64,000 nt of DNA. Source: Puniceibacterium sp. IMCC21224. Its GTDB lineage: Bacteria > Pseudomonadota > Alphaproteobacteria > Rhodobacterales > Rhodobacteraceae. Under the pieces are notes generated by a model, which was given only the letters and a program-made list of their open reading frames with translations, was not told where the DNA came from and searched no databases. This document shows, one piece after another, positions 19,601-28,226 of this stretch. The number at the start of each line of letters is the position of its first letter. Within the stretch, counting starts at the first letter, position 1. The position numbers and the translations under genes are program-made. The stretch spans positions 806,001 to 870,000 of the forward strand of contig NZ_LDPY01000001.1 in assembly GCF_001038505.1 (NCBI RefSeq). The letters run 5' to 3'.

Positions 19601-22050
19601 ACCTGATTGACCTGCCTGTCACCGACGAATGGGGGACAGGTGCCTATGTCACTGCGCAGGTTATCCGGCCTATGAATGTGGCTGCGGATCAGAACCCCGC
19701 GCGCGCGCTGGGCCTGACCCATGCCAATATCGACCCCGGTGCCAAAGCCCTGTCGGTCAGCTTTGAAGCCCCCGACGAGTCCGCGCCGCGCGGACAGCTT
19801 CGCGCCACTGTGCAGGTGGATGGTGTTGCTGAAGGTGAGACCGCCTATGTCACCGTCGCCGCAGTTGATCTGGGAATCCTGAACCTTACCGGGTTCAACA
19901 GTCCCGACCCGTCGCAGCACTACTTTGGCCAGCGGCGACTGGGGGTCGAGATTCGCGATATCTATGGCCGCCTCATCGACGGTATGAACGGCGCGATGGG
20001 GCAGATCCGCTCGGGTGGGGATGCCGACGCCGGAATGCGGCTGCAAAGCCCGCCCCCGACCGAGGAACTGGTGGCGTTCTTCTCTGGCCCGGTCACTGTC
20101 GAAGCGTCGGGGCGGACCGAGGTCAGTTTTGACATCCCCGATTTTAACGGCACTGTGCGGCTGATGGCTGTGGCGTGGTCACCAACTGGGGTCGGGCAGG
20201 CGCAGGCGGACGTGCTGGTGCGTGATCCGGTTGTGGTCACTGCCGCGCTGCCACGGTTCCTTGCTCCGGGGGATGAAACACGGGTGCTGCTTGAGGTGGT
20301 CCATGCCAAGGGGCCTTCGGGGCGTATGGCTCTCGACCTGACCGCATCGGGTGTGATGCTGGATAGCACGGCGATCCCCGCCACTCTGGACCTGACGGAT
20401 CAAGGCAAGGCCCGGATCATCGTGCCGCTGCGCGCGGATGAGATCGGCGATCACAGTATCACGGTGGCGCTGACCACACCGGACGGCATCCGGCTGACCA
20501 AGAAACTGACGATCGGGGTGCGCGCCAACGATCCTGCTGTCGCGACAACGCGCCGCTTTGCATTGGCACCGGGGCAGACCTTCACCCTTGATGCAAACGT
20601 GTTCGACGGGCTGCGTACCGATACCGCCACGGCATTGCTGTCTGCCGGGCCGCTGGCGCAGTTCGATGCGCCGGGGTTGCTGGCCGCACTTGACCGCTAT
20701 CCCTACGGCTGTACTGAACAGGTGACATCGCAGGCTCTGCCGCTGCTGACCCTGTCGTCGGTCGCCGAGGCGCTGGGTCTGGGCAATCAGGCGCAGATGC
20801 AGACCCGGATTGATCAGGCGATTACCCGCATCCTGACCCGTCAGAGCAGCAACGGCGCCTTTGGCCTGTGGCGTGCGGATTCGGGGGACTTCTGGCTTGA
20901 TGCCTATGTGTCGGACTTCCTCAGCCGGGCGCGCAGCGCTGGGCATCCGGTGCCGGATATCGCGTTTCGTGCCGCGATGGACAACCTGCGCAACCGCATC
21001 GCCTATGCGCCGGATTTTGACGGCGATAGCAACGATGGCGGCACAGATATCGCCTATGCGCTGATGGTGCTGGCGCGCGAAGGGCAGGCGGCCATGGGCG
21101 ACCTGCGCTACTATGCCGACGAAAAGGCCGATGCCTTTGGCACCCCGCTGGCACTGGCGCAGATGGGCGCCGCATTGGCAAGTTATGGCGATCAGACCCG
21201 CGCGGACCGGCTTTTTTCCAGTGCTGCATCCCGGCTCGCTGACACCGCCACGACCGAGCCGCAGATCTGGCGCACCGACTATGGCACCACGCTGCGTGAC
21301 GCCGCCGGTGTCCTGTCGCTCGCCGTTGAGGCTGGCAGCACAGCCATTGATCGCGCGGCGCTGATCACGCGGATAAGCAGTGCGACCGCTGACAGAATGT
21401 CGACCCAGGAACAGGCGTGGTCACTGCGTGCGGCCCATGCGCTGGTGCAGGACCCATCAGTGTCGGGTTTGACGGTTGACGGCGCGCCGGTCACTGGCCC
21501 GTTCATCCGGCGGCTGGAGGGATCGGCGTTGATCCCCCAAACCATCAGCAACTCATCGAGCGCGCCGACGGACATCACACTCACCACGCTCGGTGTGCCG
21601 TCGGTTCCGGCCCCGGCGGGCGGCTATGGCTATGCGATACGGCGCGAGTATTTTACCATGGAGGGCGCCCCGCAATCTGGCCCCGTGCGCGCAGGCGACC
21701 GCCTTGTCACCGTTTTGACCGTCAGTCCGGCCAATGACGGCGGTGCGCGGCTGATGGTGGACGATCCGCTGCCTGCGGGGTTCGAGATCGACAACCCCAA
21801 CCTGCTACGATCGGGCGATATCCGTGCGCTCGACTGGCTTGACCCGGCCGAGACAACCTATGCCGAGTTCCGCACCGACCGTTTCCTTGCCGCCATCGAC
21901 CAGCGCGGGTCCGAGCCGCTGCAACTGGCCTATATCGTGCGCGCCATATCGCCGGGATCGTTCCATCATCCCGCCGCCTCGGTCGAGGATATGTACCGTC
22001 CCGCCTACCGCGCCCGCACGCAAACCGGCCAAATGGATATCGCGGAATGA
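16603..22050 (+). CDS. Bacterial alpha-2-macroglobulin with N-terminal PAN domain
   Basis: A 1815-residue exported protease trap. ATG 16603 follows AGGGAGAG and starts a signal peptide ending near residue 21 (PAVA|QQ). A cysteine-rich PAN/apple-like domain covers about residues 25-95. MG-type beta domains follow, and the thioester region reads YGCTEQ, so the reactive Cys-Gln bond is intact. The C-terminal bait-sensing and helical thioester domains complete a YfhM-like layout. No lipobox cysteine is seen, so it is probably periplasmic rather than a lipoprotein. The neighbouring PBP1C gene is the classic partner: macroglobulin inhibits invading proteases while the PBP repairs peptidoglycan. Confidence 0.93.
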   Translation: MRRLVIAAVSLMIGILPAVAQQSVPDRRIVVTRNVDFYGADLQSLFDTTLDACQRVCLSDTACQAFTFNSRSNACFPKSTISDRKPYDGAVSAQVYATDRDVLAQSVGRAADLRFLRDSDRGAALTEAQALGARHAGGEWDVAALLQAAGDSRAAGELRSALNWTGAALAQSDAADQWVEYARLSADYGATLRGSDQRNLRNRALLAAVNGYLRAPSAPVQINALIEMARALETLNRGRDMIPALRLAETLGDRGDVTTLLDDAIGKYGFRIVETSVDSDSATPRICAEFSEPLIRAGQDYTPFVRLPDARLVVQSDERQICISGVEHGERYSLTFRAGLPSADGEELVRDVPLSLYVRDRAPSVRFPGRAYVLPRSADAGLPVETVNLSELDLSLSRISDRNLLRTMQDSYFGRPLSQYQQDYFQSDMAEEIWTGTGEVEQSLNADVLTRLPLGDVVGDLPAGIYALTARVPGADPYDDPGATQWFILSDIGITTLSGTDGLHVFVRALSDASAMPDLTVTLLSRANRVLATATTDAQGQASFAPGLARGTGGAAPALVTVERGTEDIAFLSLTDPAFDLSDRGVEGREPAGPLDAFLATDRGAYRAGEVIHATALIRDADVQAVDGLPVTAILTRPDGVEHSRTLSATALAGGHTFDLPLAPSVPRGTWRLALYGDTQAPPLTTQTLLVEDFVPERIDFALTLPDAPIQPANPPLLDISARYLFGAPGADLPIEGTLRLSPRTTLPAAPGYQFGRHDAAPDSQTRALSSDLRTDAAGATSIALPLPQPEDRGRPYDATVTVRIAEGSGRPVERSVTRPVAPAGPMIGIRPLFDGAVSEGTEAQFALQALGADLIPTPMDVKWTLNRVSTRYQWYQLYGNWDWEPVTTRSQIATGQAMLGADPVQIGQTVGWGQYELVVERLGGDYTVSSVGFDAGWYAPADASATPDTLELSLDKPGYRPGDTAQLRIVPRYTGTALVSVLSNHVIAMQAVAVTEGENLIDLPVTDEWGTGAYVTAQVIRPMNVAADQNPARALGLTHANIDPGAKALSVSFEAPDESAPRGQLRATVQVDGVAEGETAYVTVAAVDLGILNLTGFNSPDPSQHYFGQRRLGVEIRDIYGRLIDGMNGAMGQIRSGGDADAGMRLQSPPPTEELVAFFSGPVTVEASGRTEVSFDIPDFNGTVRLMAVAWSPTGVGQAQADVLVRDPVVVTAALPRFLAPGDETRVLLEVVHAKGPSGRMALDLTASGVMLDSTAIPATLDLTDQGKARIIVPLRADEIGDHSITVALTTPDGIRLTKKLTIGVRANDPAVATTRRFALAPGQTFTLDANVFDGLRTDTATALLSAGPLAQFDAPGLLAALDRYPYGCTEQVTSQALPLLTLSSVAEALGLGNQAQMQTRIDQAITRILTRQSSNGAFGLWRADSGDFWLDAYVSDFLSRARSAGHPVPDIAFRAAMDNLRNRIAYAPDFDGDSNDGGTDIAYALMVLAREGQAAMGDLRYYADEKADAFGTPLALAQMGAALASYGDQTRADRLFSSAASRLADTATTEPQIWRTDYGTTLRDAAGVLSLAVEAGSTAIDRAALITRISSATADRMSTQEQAWSLRAAHALVQDPSVSGLTVDGAPVTGPFIRRLEGSALIPQTISNSSSAPTDITLTTLGVPSVPAPAGGYGYAIRREYFTMEGAPQSGPVRAGDRLVTVLTVSPANDGGARLMVDDPLPAGFEIDNPNLLRSGDIRALDWLDPAETTYAEFRTDRFLAAIDQRGSEPLQLAYIVRAISPGSFHHPAASVEDMYRPAYRARTQTGQMDIAE

Positions 22051-22607
22051 CCGGGACACCCATTGCGTCGTTGCACTGGCGCGCGCTTGATCGCGAAGGC
22101 GAGGATACCTGCCGTCTTGTGCGGTTGGATGCGGGATGGATGCTGATCGGCCACGCTCGGTTCCGCGACGGGCCAAACTTTGCTGCGCTGGATTATGTGA
22201 TCCGCTGCGGGCTGGACTGGCTTACCTCAAGTGCGGATATCACCGGCACATTTGCCGACGCGTCCGTGTCGCTGCGCATTCTGCGATCCGGACTGCACTG
22301 GACGCTGAATGGCGCACCTCAGCCAGATGTTCAGGGGGCGACTGATATCGACCTTGGCTTTACCCCGGCGACCAATCTGATGCCGCTGCGTCGCCTGCCC
22401 GAAATTGGACGCATTGCGACCCGCGCTGCGTGGTTGCGCGGCACCGATGCGGCGCTGTCACCGCTGGATCAGACCTATACCCGGGCGCGCGGAGGGCTCG
22501 TCGAGTATAGTGCCGAACAGACCAACTATGCCACCCAACTGGTGGTGAACCCGCAAGGCTTTGTCACCCGCTACCCCGGTCTTTGGGAGGTGTCCAATGA
22601 CCGATGA
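22047..22607 (+). CDS. Putative glycolipid-binding protein (PF06475-like)
   Basis: A 186-residue protein lying between the macroglobulin and PBP1C genes and overlapping the former by four bases. The pattern (an N-terminal WRALDREG segment, then CRLVRLDAGW, DYVIRCGLDW in the middle and NPQGFVTRYPGLW at the end) resembles the putative glycolipid-binding family. No signal peptide is visible, so it is probably cytoplasmic. Its position inside a cell-envelope operon is a hint of an envelope role, but the function is not known. The family call is from pattern memory and should be confirmed by profile search. Confidence 0.65.
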   Translation: MTGTPIASLHWRALDREGEDTCRLVRLDAGWMLIGHARFRDGPNFAALDYVIRCGLDWLTSSADITGTFADASVSLRILRSGLHWTLNGAPQPDVQGATDIDLGFTPATNLMPLRRLPEIGRIATRAAWLRGTDAALSPLDQTYTRARGGLVEYSAEQTNYATQLVVNPQGFVTRYPGLWEVSNDR

Positions 22608-22622
22608 CACAGATCCGGACCG

Positions 22623-24653
22623 ATGCGCGCTGATCGTCTGATTTGTGCCCTCGTCCTCGGCCTCTGGGCGGGGGCGCTGGGTAGGGATGCTGCTGATCAG
22701 TGGATCGACGCCACGGTGTTGCCCACGTTGATCCACGCCACTTCTGCCGAGGTGCGCGACCGCAATGGCACGCTGCTGCGGGCCTATACCGTGGATGACG
22801 GGCGCTGGCGCATGGCGTTGTCGCTGGATCGCGTTGATCCGCTGTTTGTTCGGATGCTGCTGGCGTTTGAGGACAGGCGCTTTGCCAGCCATTCCGGTGT
22901 TGATCCCCGCGCCATGCTGCGCGCCACCGCTCAGGCGCTCTGGCATGGGCGCATCGTTTCTGGTGGGTCGACCCTGACCATGCAGGTTGCGCGATTGCTG
23001 GAATCTTCAGGTACCGGCGCGTGGGCGGGCAAGCTGCGCCAGATCCGTCTGGCCCTCGCGATCGAGAGGCATCTTTCCAAGGACGCGATCCTGTCGCTCT
23101 ATCTGCATCTCGCCCCCTATGGGGGCAATGTCGAAGGGCTGCGCGCCGCCACCCTGACGTGGTTTGGCAAAGAACCGCGTCACCTGACCCCGGCCGAGGC
23201 CGCGTTGCTTGTCGCGTTGCCGCAATCGCCCGAGGCGCGTCGCCCTGACCGGCATCCCAACCGCGCCCGCACCGCCCGCGATAGGGTGCTCGCTCGTATG
23301 GTGCGGGCTGGTGTCCTGAACGCTGACGCCGCACAGGCAGCCACCCGTGATCCCGCACCCAAGGCCCGCCGTCCGATGCCGATGCTGGCGCCGCATCTGT
23401 CGGATCTGGTGGTGGCCACAGCCGGGGGCCGTCACGATCTGACGCTGGACGGGGATCTGCAACAGCGGCTGGAAACGCTGGCTGCGCGGCACATGACCGG
23501 GCGCGACCCGGCTCTTTCTCTGGCCATCGTGGTGGCGGATCACCGCACCGGCGAGGTGCTCGCCTCGGTAGGATCGCCCGCCTATGACAACGGCGACGGG
23601 CAGGGATTTGTCGACATGACCCGCGCCCTGCGGTCCCCCGGTTCGACGCTGAAACCGCTGGTCTATGGCCTTGCCTTTGATCGTGGGCTTGCCCATCCTG
23701 AAACGCTGATCCGTGATACGCCGGTGCAGTTCAAAGGCTACGCGCCGCAGAATTTCGACGGCACATTCATGGGCGAGATGCGGGTATCTGAGGCGCTTCA
23801 GACCTCGCGGAATATCCCGGTGGTCCGGCTGACGCAGGCGCTGGGTCCGGCGCATGTGCTTGACGCGCTGCGCCGGGCGAGGACGGAGCCGGTGCTGCCC
23901 GCAGGGGCTCCGGGGTTGGCGATCAGCCTGGGGGGGCTGGGGGTGACGCTCACCGATCTGGTGTCGCTGTATGCGATGCTGGCGCAGGGTGGCGCCGCAA
24001 CGCCGCTGCACTGGTTGTCGGACTCTGGGGGGGCGCCGCGCGATCAGGTCCTTAGCCCGCGCGCGGCTTGGCAGGTGGGTCATATCCTTGCCGGGATTAC
24101 CCCGCCGCCCGCCTCTGGCCCGCGCGGGCGTGTGGCGTTCAAGACTGGCACCTCATATGGGCACCGCGATACCTGGGCGATTGGTTTTGACGGTGCCTAC
24201 GTAGTGGGTGTTTGGATGGGGCGGCCTGATGGTACGCCGGTGCCGGGCGCTTTTGGCGGCGACGTCGCCGCGCCACTGCTGTTCGAGGTGCTGGGGCGCA
24301 CCCGCGCGGACCCGGTCCCTTTGCCGCCGCCGCCGCCCGATACACTGATGGTGTCCAACGCTGCGCTGCCGCTGCCATTGCAACGGTTTCGCGAAAACGG
24401 TGAAAATGATGTGCCTACACTTGATCTGCGATTCCCGCCAGAAGGCGCCCGGCTGGCGCTGGAGGACGGTGCTGTGCCGATCAAGCTGCGCGGCGGGACC
24501 CCCCCCTATTCGGTATTGGCCAATGGTGCGCTCGTGGCCAGCGGGATACAGCGACCGGATTTCTTGGTGCCCCTTGCTGGGGCCGGGTTCGCAACGTTGT
24601 CAGTGATTGATGCCACAGGGGCCTCGGGCCGGGTGTCGATTGAGGTGCGTTAG
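22623..24653 (+). CDS. pbpC: Penicillin-binding protein 1C
   Basis: A 676-residue bifunctional class A PBP of the 1C type. A short signal anchor covers the first 20 residues. The glycosyltransferase domain has the catalytic glutamate in FEDRRFASHSGVD and the GGSTLTMQVARL motif. The transpeptidase has SPGSTLKP (SxxK), SRN (SxN) and KTGTS (KTG). A C-terminal PBP1C-type domain follows from about residue 590. It is 15 bases after the glycolipid-binding-like gene, forming a three-gene envelope operon with the macroglobulin. Length is slightly under the E. coli protein. Confidence 0.93.
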   Translation: MRADRLICALVLGLWAGALGRDAADQWIDATVLPTLIHATSAEVRDRNGTLLRAYTVDDGRWRMALSLDRVDPLFVRMLLAFEDRRFASHSGVDPRAMLRATAQALWHGRIVSGGSTLTMQVARLLESSGTGAWAGKLRQIRLALAIERHLSKDAILSLYLHLAPYGGNVEGLRAATLTWFGKEPRHLTPAEAALLVALPQSPEARRPDRHPNRARTARDRVLARMVRAGVLNADAAQAATRDPAPKARRPMPMLAPHLSDLVVATAGGRHDLTLDGDLQQRLETLAARHMTGRDPALSLAIVVADHRTGEVLASVGSPAYDNGDGQGFVDMTRALRSPGSTLKPLVYGLAFDRGLAHPETLIRDTPVQFKGYAPQNFDGTFMGEMRVSEALQTSRNIPVVRLTQALGPAHVLDALRRARTEPVLPAGAPGLAISLGGLGVTLTDLVSLYAMLAQGGAATPLHWLSDSGGAPRDQVLSPRAAWQVGHILAGITPPPASGPRGRVAFKTGTSYGHRDTWAIGFDGAYVVGVWMGRPDGTPVPGAFGGDVAAPLLFEVLGRTRADPVPLPPPPPDTLMVSNAALPLPLQRFRENGENDVPTLDLRFPPEGARLALEDGAVPIKLRGGTPPYSVLANGALVASGIQRPDFLVPLAGAGFATLSVIDATGASGRVSIEVR

Positions 24654-24741
24654 CCACGCGCTTGGGTCTGGGCGGGGTGCATGCCGGGAATCTATTGATT
24701 GCATTAACCTGTTGCTAACCAAGCAGGCGCAGCTTTGTGGG

Positions 24742-25503
24742 ATGACACAACCGTTCCAGTTCTCTGATTCTCAGGCCGCACTGTTTGCCCCGGATGAGGC
24801 ACAGGTTGTCCCTGTACCGGCGGGGGCGGCGCCGTCTTATATCCGCGATCACCGGGCACGCCTGCGGGAACGGTTTATGATTGGCGGGGCTGACGCTCTG
24901 CCCGATTACGAGCTGCTGGAACTGGTGCTGTTTCGGGCGATCCCGCGACGCGACGTGAAACCTCTGGCGCGGCAGCTGATTGAAACCTTTGGGGACTTTA
25001 ACAGGGTGCTGTCTGCCTCGGCACAGCGTCTGCTGCAGGTTCCGGGTGTCGGAGACGCGGTTGTTGGGGAGCTCAAGATTATCGAGGCGGCGGCGCATCG
25101 TCTGTCGCGCAGTCGGGTGTTGCAACGCCATGTGGTCAGCAGTTGGGACGCGCTGATCGACTATTGCCACACCTGCATGGCGCATCGCGAAACGGAACAG
25201 TTCCGCATCCTCTACCTTGATCGCAAGAACGTGCTGATCGCGGACGAGGCGCAGGCCCAGGGCACGGTGGATCACGTCCCCGTCTACCCGCGCGAGGTTG
25301 TGAAGCGCGCGCTTGAGCTGAATGCCAGCGCGTTTATCCTTGTCCATAATCACCCGTCCGGAGACCCGACGCCATCATCTGCCGACATCGAGATGACTGG
25401 GCAGATTCAGGCAGCTGCCACGGCGCTGGACATCACGCTGCATGACCATTTGGTCATCGGAAAATCCCGCGAACTCAGCTTTCGCGCTGAGGGATTGTTG
25501 TAA
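24742..25503 (+). CDS. radC: RadC family JAB1/MPN-type protein
   Basis: A 253-residue RadC protein. The N-terminal helix-hairpin-helix region (about residues 75-115, VPGVGDAVVGELK) precedes the JAB/MPN core with its metal-binding motif, HNHPSGDPTPSSAD. ATG 24742 is chosen since upstream residues in the open frame overlap the PBP1C gene and do not look conserved. Early work linked the family to DNA repair, but its biochemical role remains unproven. It converges on the OmpA-like gene with an 18-bp gap. Confidence 0.9.
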   Translation: MTQPFQFSDSQAALFAPDEAQVVPVPAGAAPSYIRDHRARLRERFMIGGADALPDYELLELVLFRAIPRRDVKPLARQLIETFGDFNRVLSASAQRLLQVPGVGDAVVGELKIIEAAAHRLSRSRVLQRHVVSSWDALIDYCHTCMAHRETEQFRILYLDRKNVLIADEAQAQGTVDHVPVYPREVVKRALELNASAFILVHNHPSGDPTPSSADIEMTGQIQAAATALDITLHDHLVIGKSRELSFRAEGLL

Positions 25504-25521
25504 CCACTGCGGAACTGGCGG

Positions 25522-27081
25522 TCAGCGCAACCACACCTCAACGCGGCGGTTGACCTGTCGCCCCCAATCTGTGTCATCGCAGGCCATTGGCATCGCTTCG
25601 CCAAAGGCTTCGATATTCAGGTTTACGGCGTCGAAATCCGCGGTCTCTGCGGCAATCTGCACCGCGGTACGCACGGTATCGGCACGCTTGCGGGCAATTT
25701 CCAAGTTGGCATCGGCTGGCCCTTCGCCGTCGGAAAACCCGACAAAGACGATGCGATGGGCGTCATAGACTCCATCCTCGAGCGCGCGGGCAAGCTGCTG
25801 CACGTTGGATCGGGACTGCGCGTCAAGCCGGGCCGACCCTGTTTCGAACCGAAATGACGTGGTCAGTCGTCGCATCGGCCCAAGCACATTAACCATGCGT
25901 TTCAGCTCTGTCAGACCAGAGATGCCATCTGCGGTGCGTATTGCATTGGTCAGCCGGTCACCTTGCAGGTCCAGCGGCACCACTTCTGGTGACTGATCTA
26001 CAAACCCGGCGCGCCGGATCACGATCTGTGCAGGGCCGCTACGGGTGAAACTAAGAAAATCGCGGGCTAGCTTTGGCAGGCGCCGCGCCGGGATGTACAG
26101 AAACATCGGCGCGGTGAGGGGATAATCCTCGGTCTTGATGTTGCGCCGGGTGCTGCGCAGATCAAAGCCGCATTGCCCCGTCAGGATCAGCGGTTTGCTG
26201 TTGCCAAGCTCGGAAAAGCTTGCGAATCCAATGCCAAAGGGGTCATCCGAGACGGCCTTGGCCAGCGCCGCATTGCTGGTGTGACGCATCACGTCGTCAC
26301 GCAGGTCACCCCGTCCGCTGTGCAGCAGCCGATCCTCGACGCCCTGGCTTAGACCCGAGCGGGCGTTGCGCAAATGCAGCACCACCGGGGCGTCCGGGCC
26401 ACCCAGATCGCGCCAGTTGCGTAGCGTGCCGTCAACGACACGGGTCAGATCGTCAAGCGTCAGCGATTCAATTGGGTTGCCCGCAGCCACCACCGGCACC
26501 AGCGCATCCAGTGCCAGCACCCGGCTGCGGTTGTCTCCCAGAAGATTGCCCAATCCTGCATCGCGGGCCAACCTGACTTCTGAGGGGCGGATCTCGCGTA
26601 CGGCCATAACGATATCGGCTTCGTCCGCCAGCAGATCGGCGAAACCTTCGTCGGTATTGGTCACGCGAAAACTGAAGCGGCCGACCAGCGTGTCGGTTGC
26701 CGGATCGCGCAACAGATAGGTGAACCGCTCGGCGTCCTGGGTTTCGCGCTGGGCGGTCAGGTTGTTGCGCAGCGCGAACCCCCCGACCAATGCTGGCATC
26801 AGGATCGCGCCGGCGCTGTCCGAGCCTGAGATAGTGAGTTCAGCCACATAATTGGTAAGGGATGGACAGCCCGGCCCCTCGCAGAGCACCCCCGAGCCAT
26901 CAACGGTCAATTCGCCATATTGTGTCGCGACGCGGTAGAAATCGCCATCAAAGCCCAGCAACGTGCCGGTCAGTTCAATCGCGCCATCGGGAGAGCGAAG
27001 GGTGACATCCTGCGCCAAGGCGGGTGAGCCCCCTCCCCACAGGAAAAGTGCGGCGAAAACCGCCGCACATATATATCGCAT
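25522..27081 (-). CDS. PstS-like substrate-binding / OmpA-domain fusion protein
   Basis: A 519-residue exported protein. A signal peptide ends near residue 23 (SPALA|QD). A small beta-rich region follows, then a periplasmic phosphate-binding-like (PBP-like) domain at about 105-360, and a C-terminal OmpA/MotB peptidoglycan-binding domain from about 395 (FRFETGSARLD, VGFSDGEG, NRRVEVWL). The design suggests a periplasmic sensor or scaffold tethered to peptidoglycan rather than a transporter subunit, since no ABC genes are adjacent. It lies 23 bases downstream of the 323-residue gene and may share the secA transcript. Confidence 0.8.
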   Translation of the reverse strand: MRYICAAVFAALFLWGGGSPALAQDVTLRSPDGAIELTGTLLGFDGDFYRVATQYGELTVDGSGVLCEGPGCPSLTNYVAELTISGSDSAGAILMPALVGGFALRNNLTAQRETQDAERFTYLLRDPATDTLVGRFSFRVTNTDEGFADLLADEADIVMAVREIRPSEVRLARDAGLGNLLGDNRSRVLALDALVPVVAAGNPIESLTLDDLTRVVDGTLRNWRDLGGPDAPVVLHLRNARSGLSQGVEDRLLHSGRGDLRDDVMRHTSNAALAKAVSDDPFGIGFASFSELGNSKPLILTGQCGFDLRSTRRNIKTEDYPLTAPMFLYIPARRLPKLARDFLSFTRSGPAQIVIRRAGFVDQSPEVVPLDLQGDRLTNAIRTADGISGLTELKRMVNVLGPMRRLTTSFRFETGSARLDAQSRSNVQQLARALEDGVYDAHRIVFVGFSDGEGPADANLEIARKRADTVRTAVQIAAETADFDAVNLNIEAFGEAMPMACDDTDWGRQVNRRVEVWLR

Positions 27082-27104
27082 GAAAGACCCCGCCCGCGTA
27101 GACC

Positions 27105-28076
27105 TCAGTTGGCGGCGATAGTCAGGTCTTCGAGCAGGTTTTTCAACAGCAGAAAGTCGCCCGCAGTGTCGCAGTCTGGCATCGACAGCGTCAGGTCACG
27201 TACCCGAAGGCTGTCACCGGTGTGCAGTTCTAGGGTCTGGGCCTCGACGTCGGACATACAGTTGGCCTGTGTGACTTCGGCCTCGACGCTCAGGCTGATG
27301 GTGCCATGGTCGCGGGCGGTGCCGGCCGGAAAGCTGTAGACTTCGGCGATGAGGGCGTCGGGTGCGGTATCCTGACCTAGATGGGTCAGAAAACCGCTTT
27401 CACCTTTGATTGTGCGCGAAATGTCACCGGCGGAAGCCTGCCAGATGTGGCCTTGGGTAAAATAGTCGGCTCCGAATTCGCGGGCATGCAGTTGCAGACC
27501 GGTGTTGCCCTTCCATTGGACCGCAACGCGGTCGTAGAACGGTAGAGACGGAACCGAGGCGCTGGCAACCGCCCCATCGCCATTGCCAAAGGCAGCGATG
27601 AACATTGCCTCTTCGGCCAGCGCGGGTACATCGACCGCGAGCGTACCGTCAGGCTGCATCACCTGGGTAAACATCAGGCCATTGTGGTGTAGTGTGACAC
27701 GTTCGCCGCCGTGGCATGAGGCGGAAATAAACAACGCGACCATGGCACCCGCCGCGGGATCGGCGCGCATAGTCGACTCACATCCAAGCTCGGTTGCCAT
27801 GTCGCCTTGCGGCGAGGCAGTATCGAGGGCATCGTTTATCGAGGTCGCGGCCAGTTTGATCAGCCCGCTTTGCATCAACGGTTGCGTCGACAAGTCAGAG
27901 GTTACTGCGCTCGACATCGGGACGATCTCGGTGACGGACAGTTCGGGTTCAGCCAAGCTGGCTTCGGTCTGGGGTCCCGATTCGCCAAAGCTCGTGCCGA
28001 ATTGCATCACATAGCCAATGCCAAGCGCGCACAATAGCGTTCCGAATCCAAGTAGATAGGTCTTTGCGCGCGCCAT
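27105..28076 (-). CDS. Conserved hypothetical membrane-anchored protein
   Basis: A 323-residue protein not matched to a named family. One membrane segment at residues 7-25 (TYLLGFGTLLCALGIGYVM) would anchor it, with the rest outside the cytoplasm. The body is acidic, has a few cysteines (in LGCEST, SASCHGG, ANCMSD, MPDCDTAG) that could form disulfides, and is beta-rich. It sits between secA (150 bp upstream) and the PstS-OmpA fusion (23 bp downstream), on the same strand. A periplasmic partner of the fusion protein is possible but not shown. Confidence 0.7.
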   Translation of the reverse strand: MARAKTYLLGFGTLLCALGIGYVMQFGTSFGESGPQTEASLAEPELSVTEIVPMSSAVTSDLSTQPLMQSGLIKLAATSINDALDTASPQGDMATELGCESTMRADPAAGAMVALFISASCHGGERVTLHHNGLMFTQVMQPDGTLAVDVPALAEEAMFIAAFGNGDGAVASASVPSLPFYDRVAVQWKGNTGLQLHAREFGADYFTQGHIWQASAGDISRTIKGESGFLTHLGQDTAPDALIAEVYSFPAGTARDHGTISLSVEAEVTQANCMSDVEAQTLELHTGDSLRVRDLTLSMPDCDTAGDFLLLKNLLEDLTIAAN

Positions 28077-28226
28077 TGCGGCCTCCCAAACAGAAAGTGT
28101 TCAATGGACAGACTGCACCTCAAAGGTGGCGGGCTTGGGGCGCGGGTGTGGAGGAATTCGGACGATTATAGTCAAATTCAGATGAACTGGCGCTGCCGGG
28201 CCACCATTGCGGCGGCCCGTATCGAC

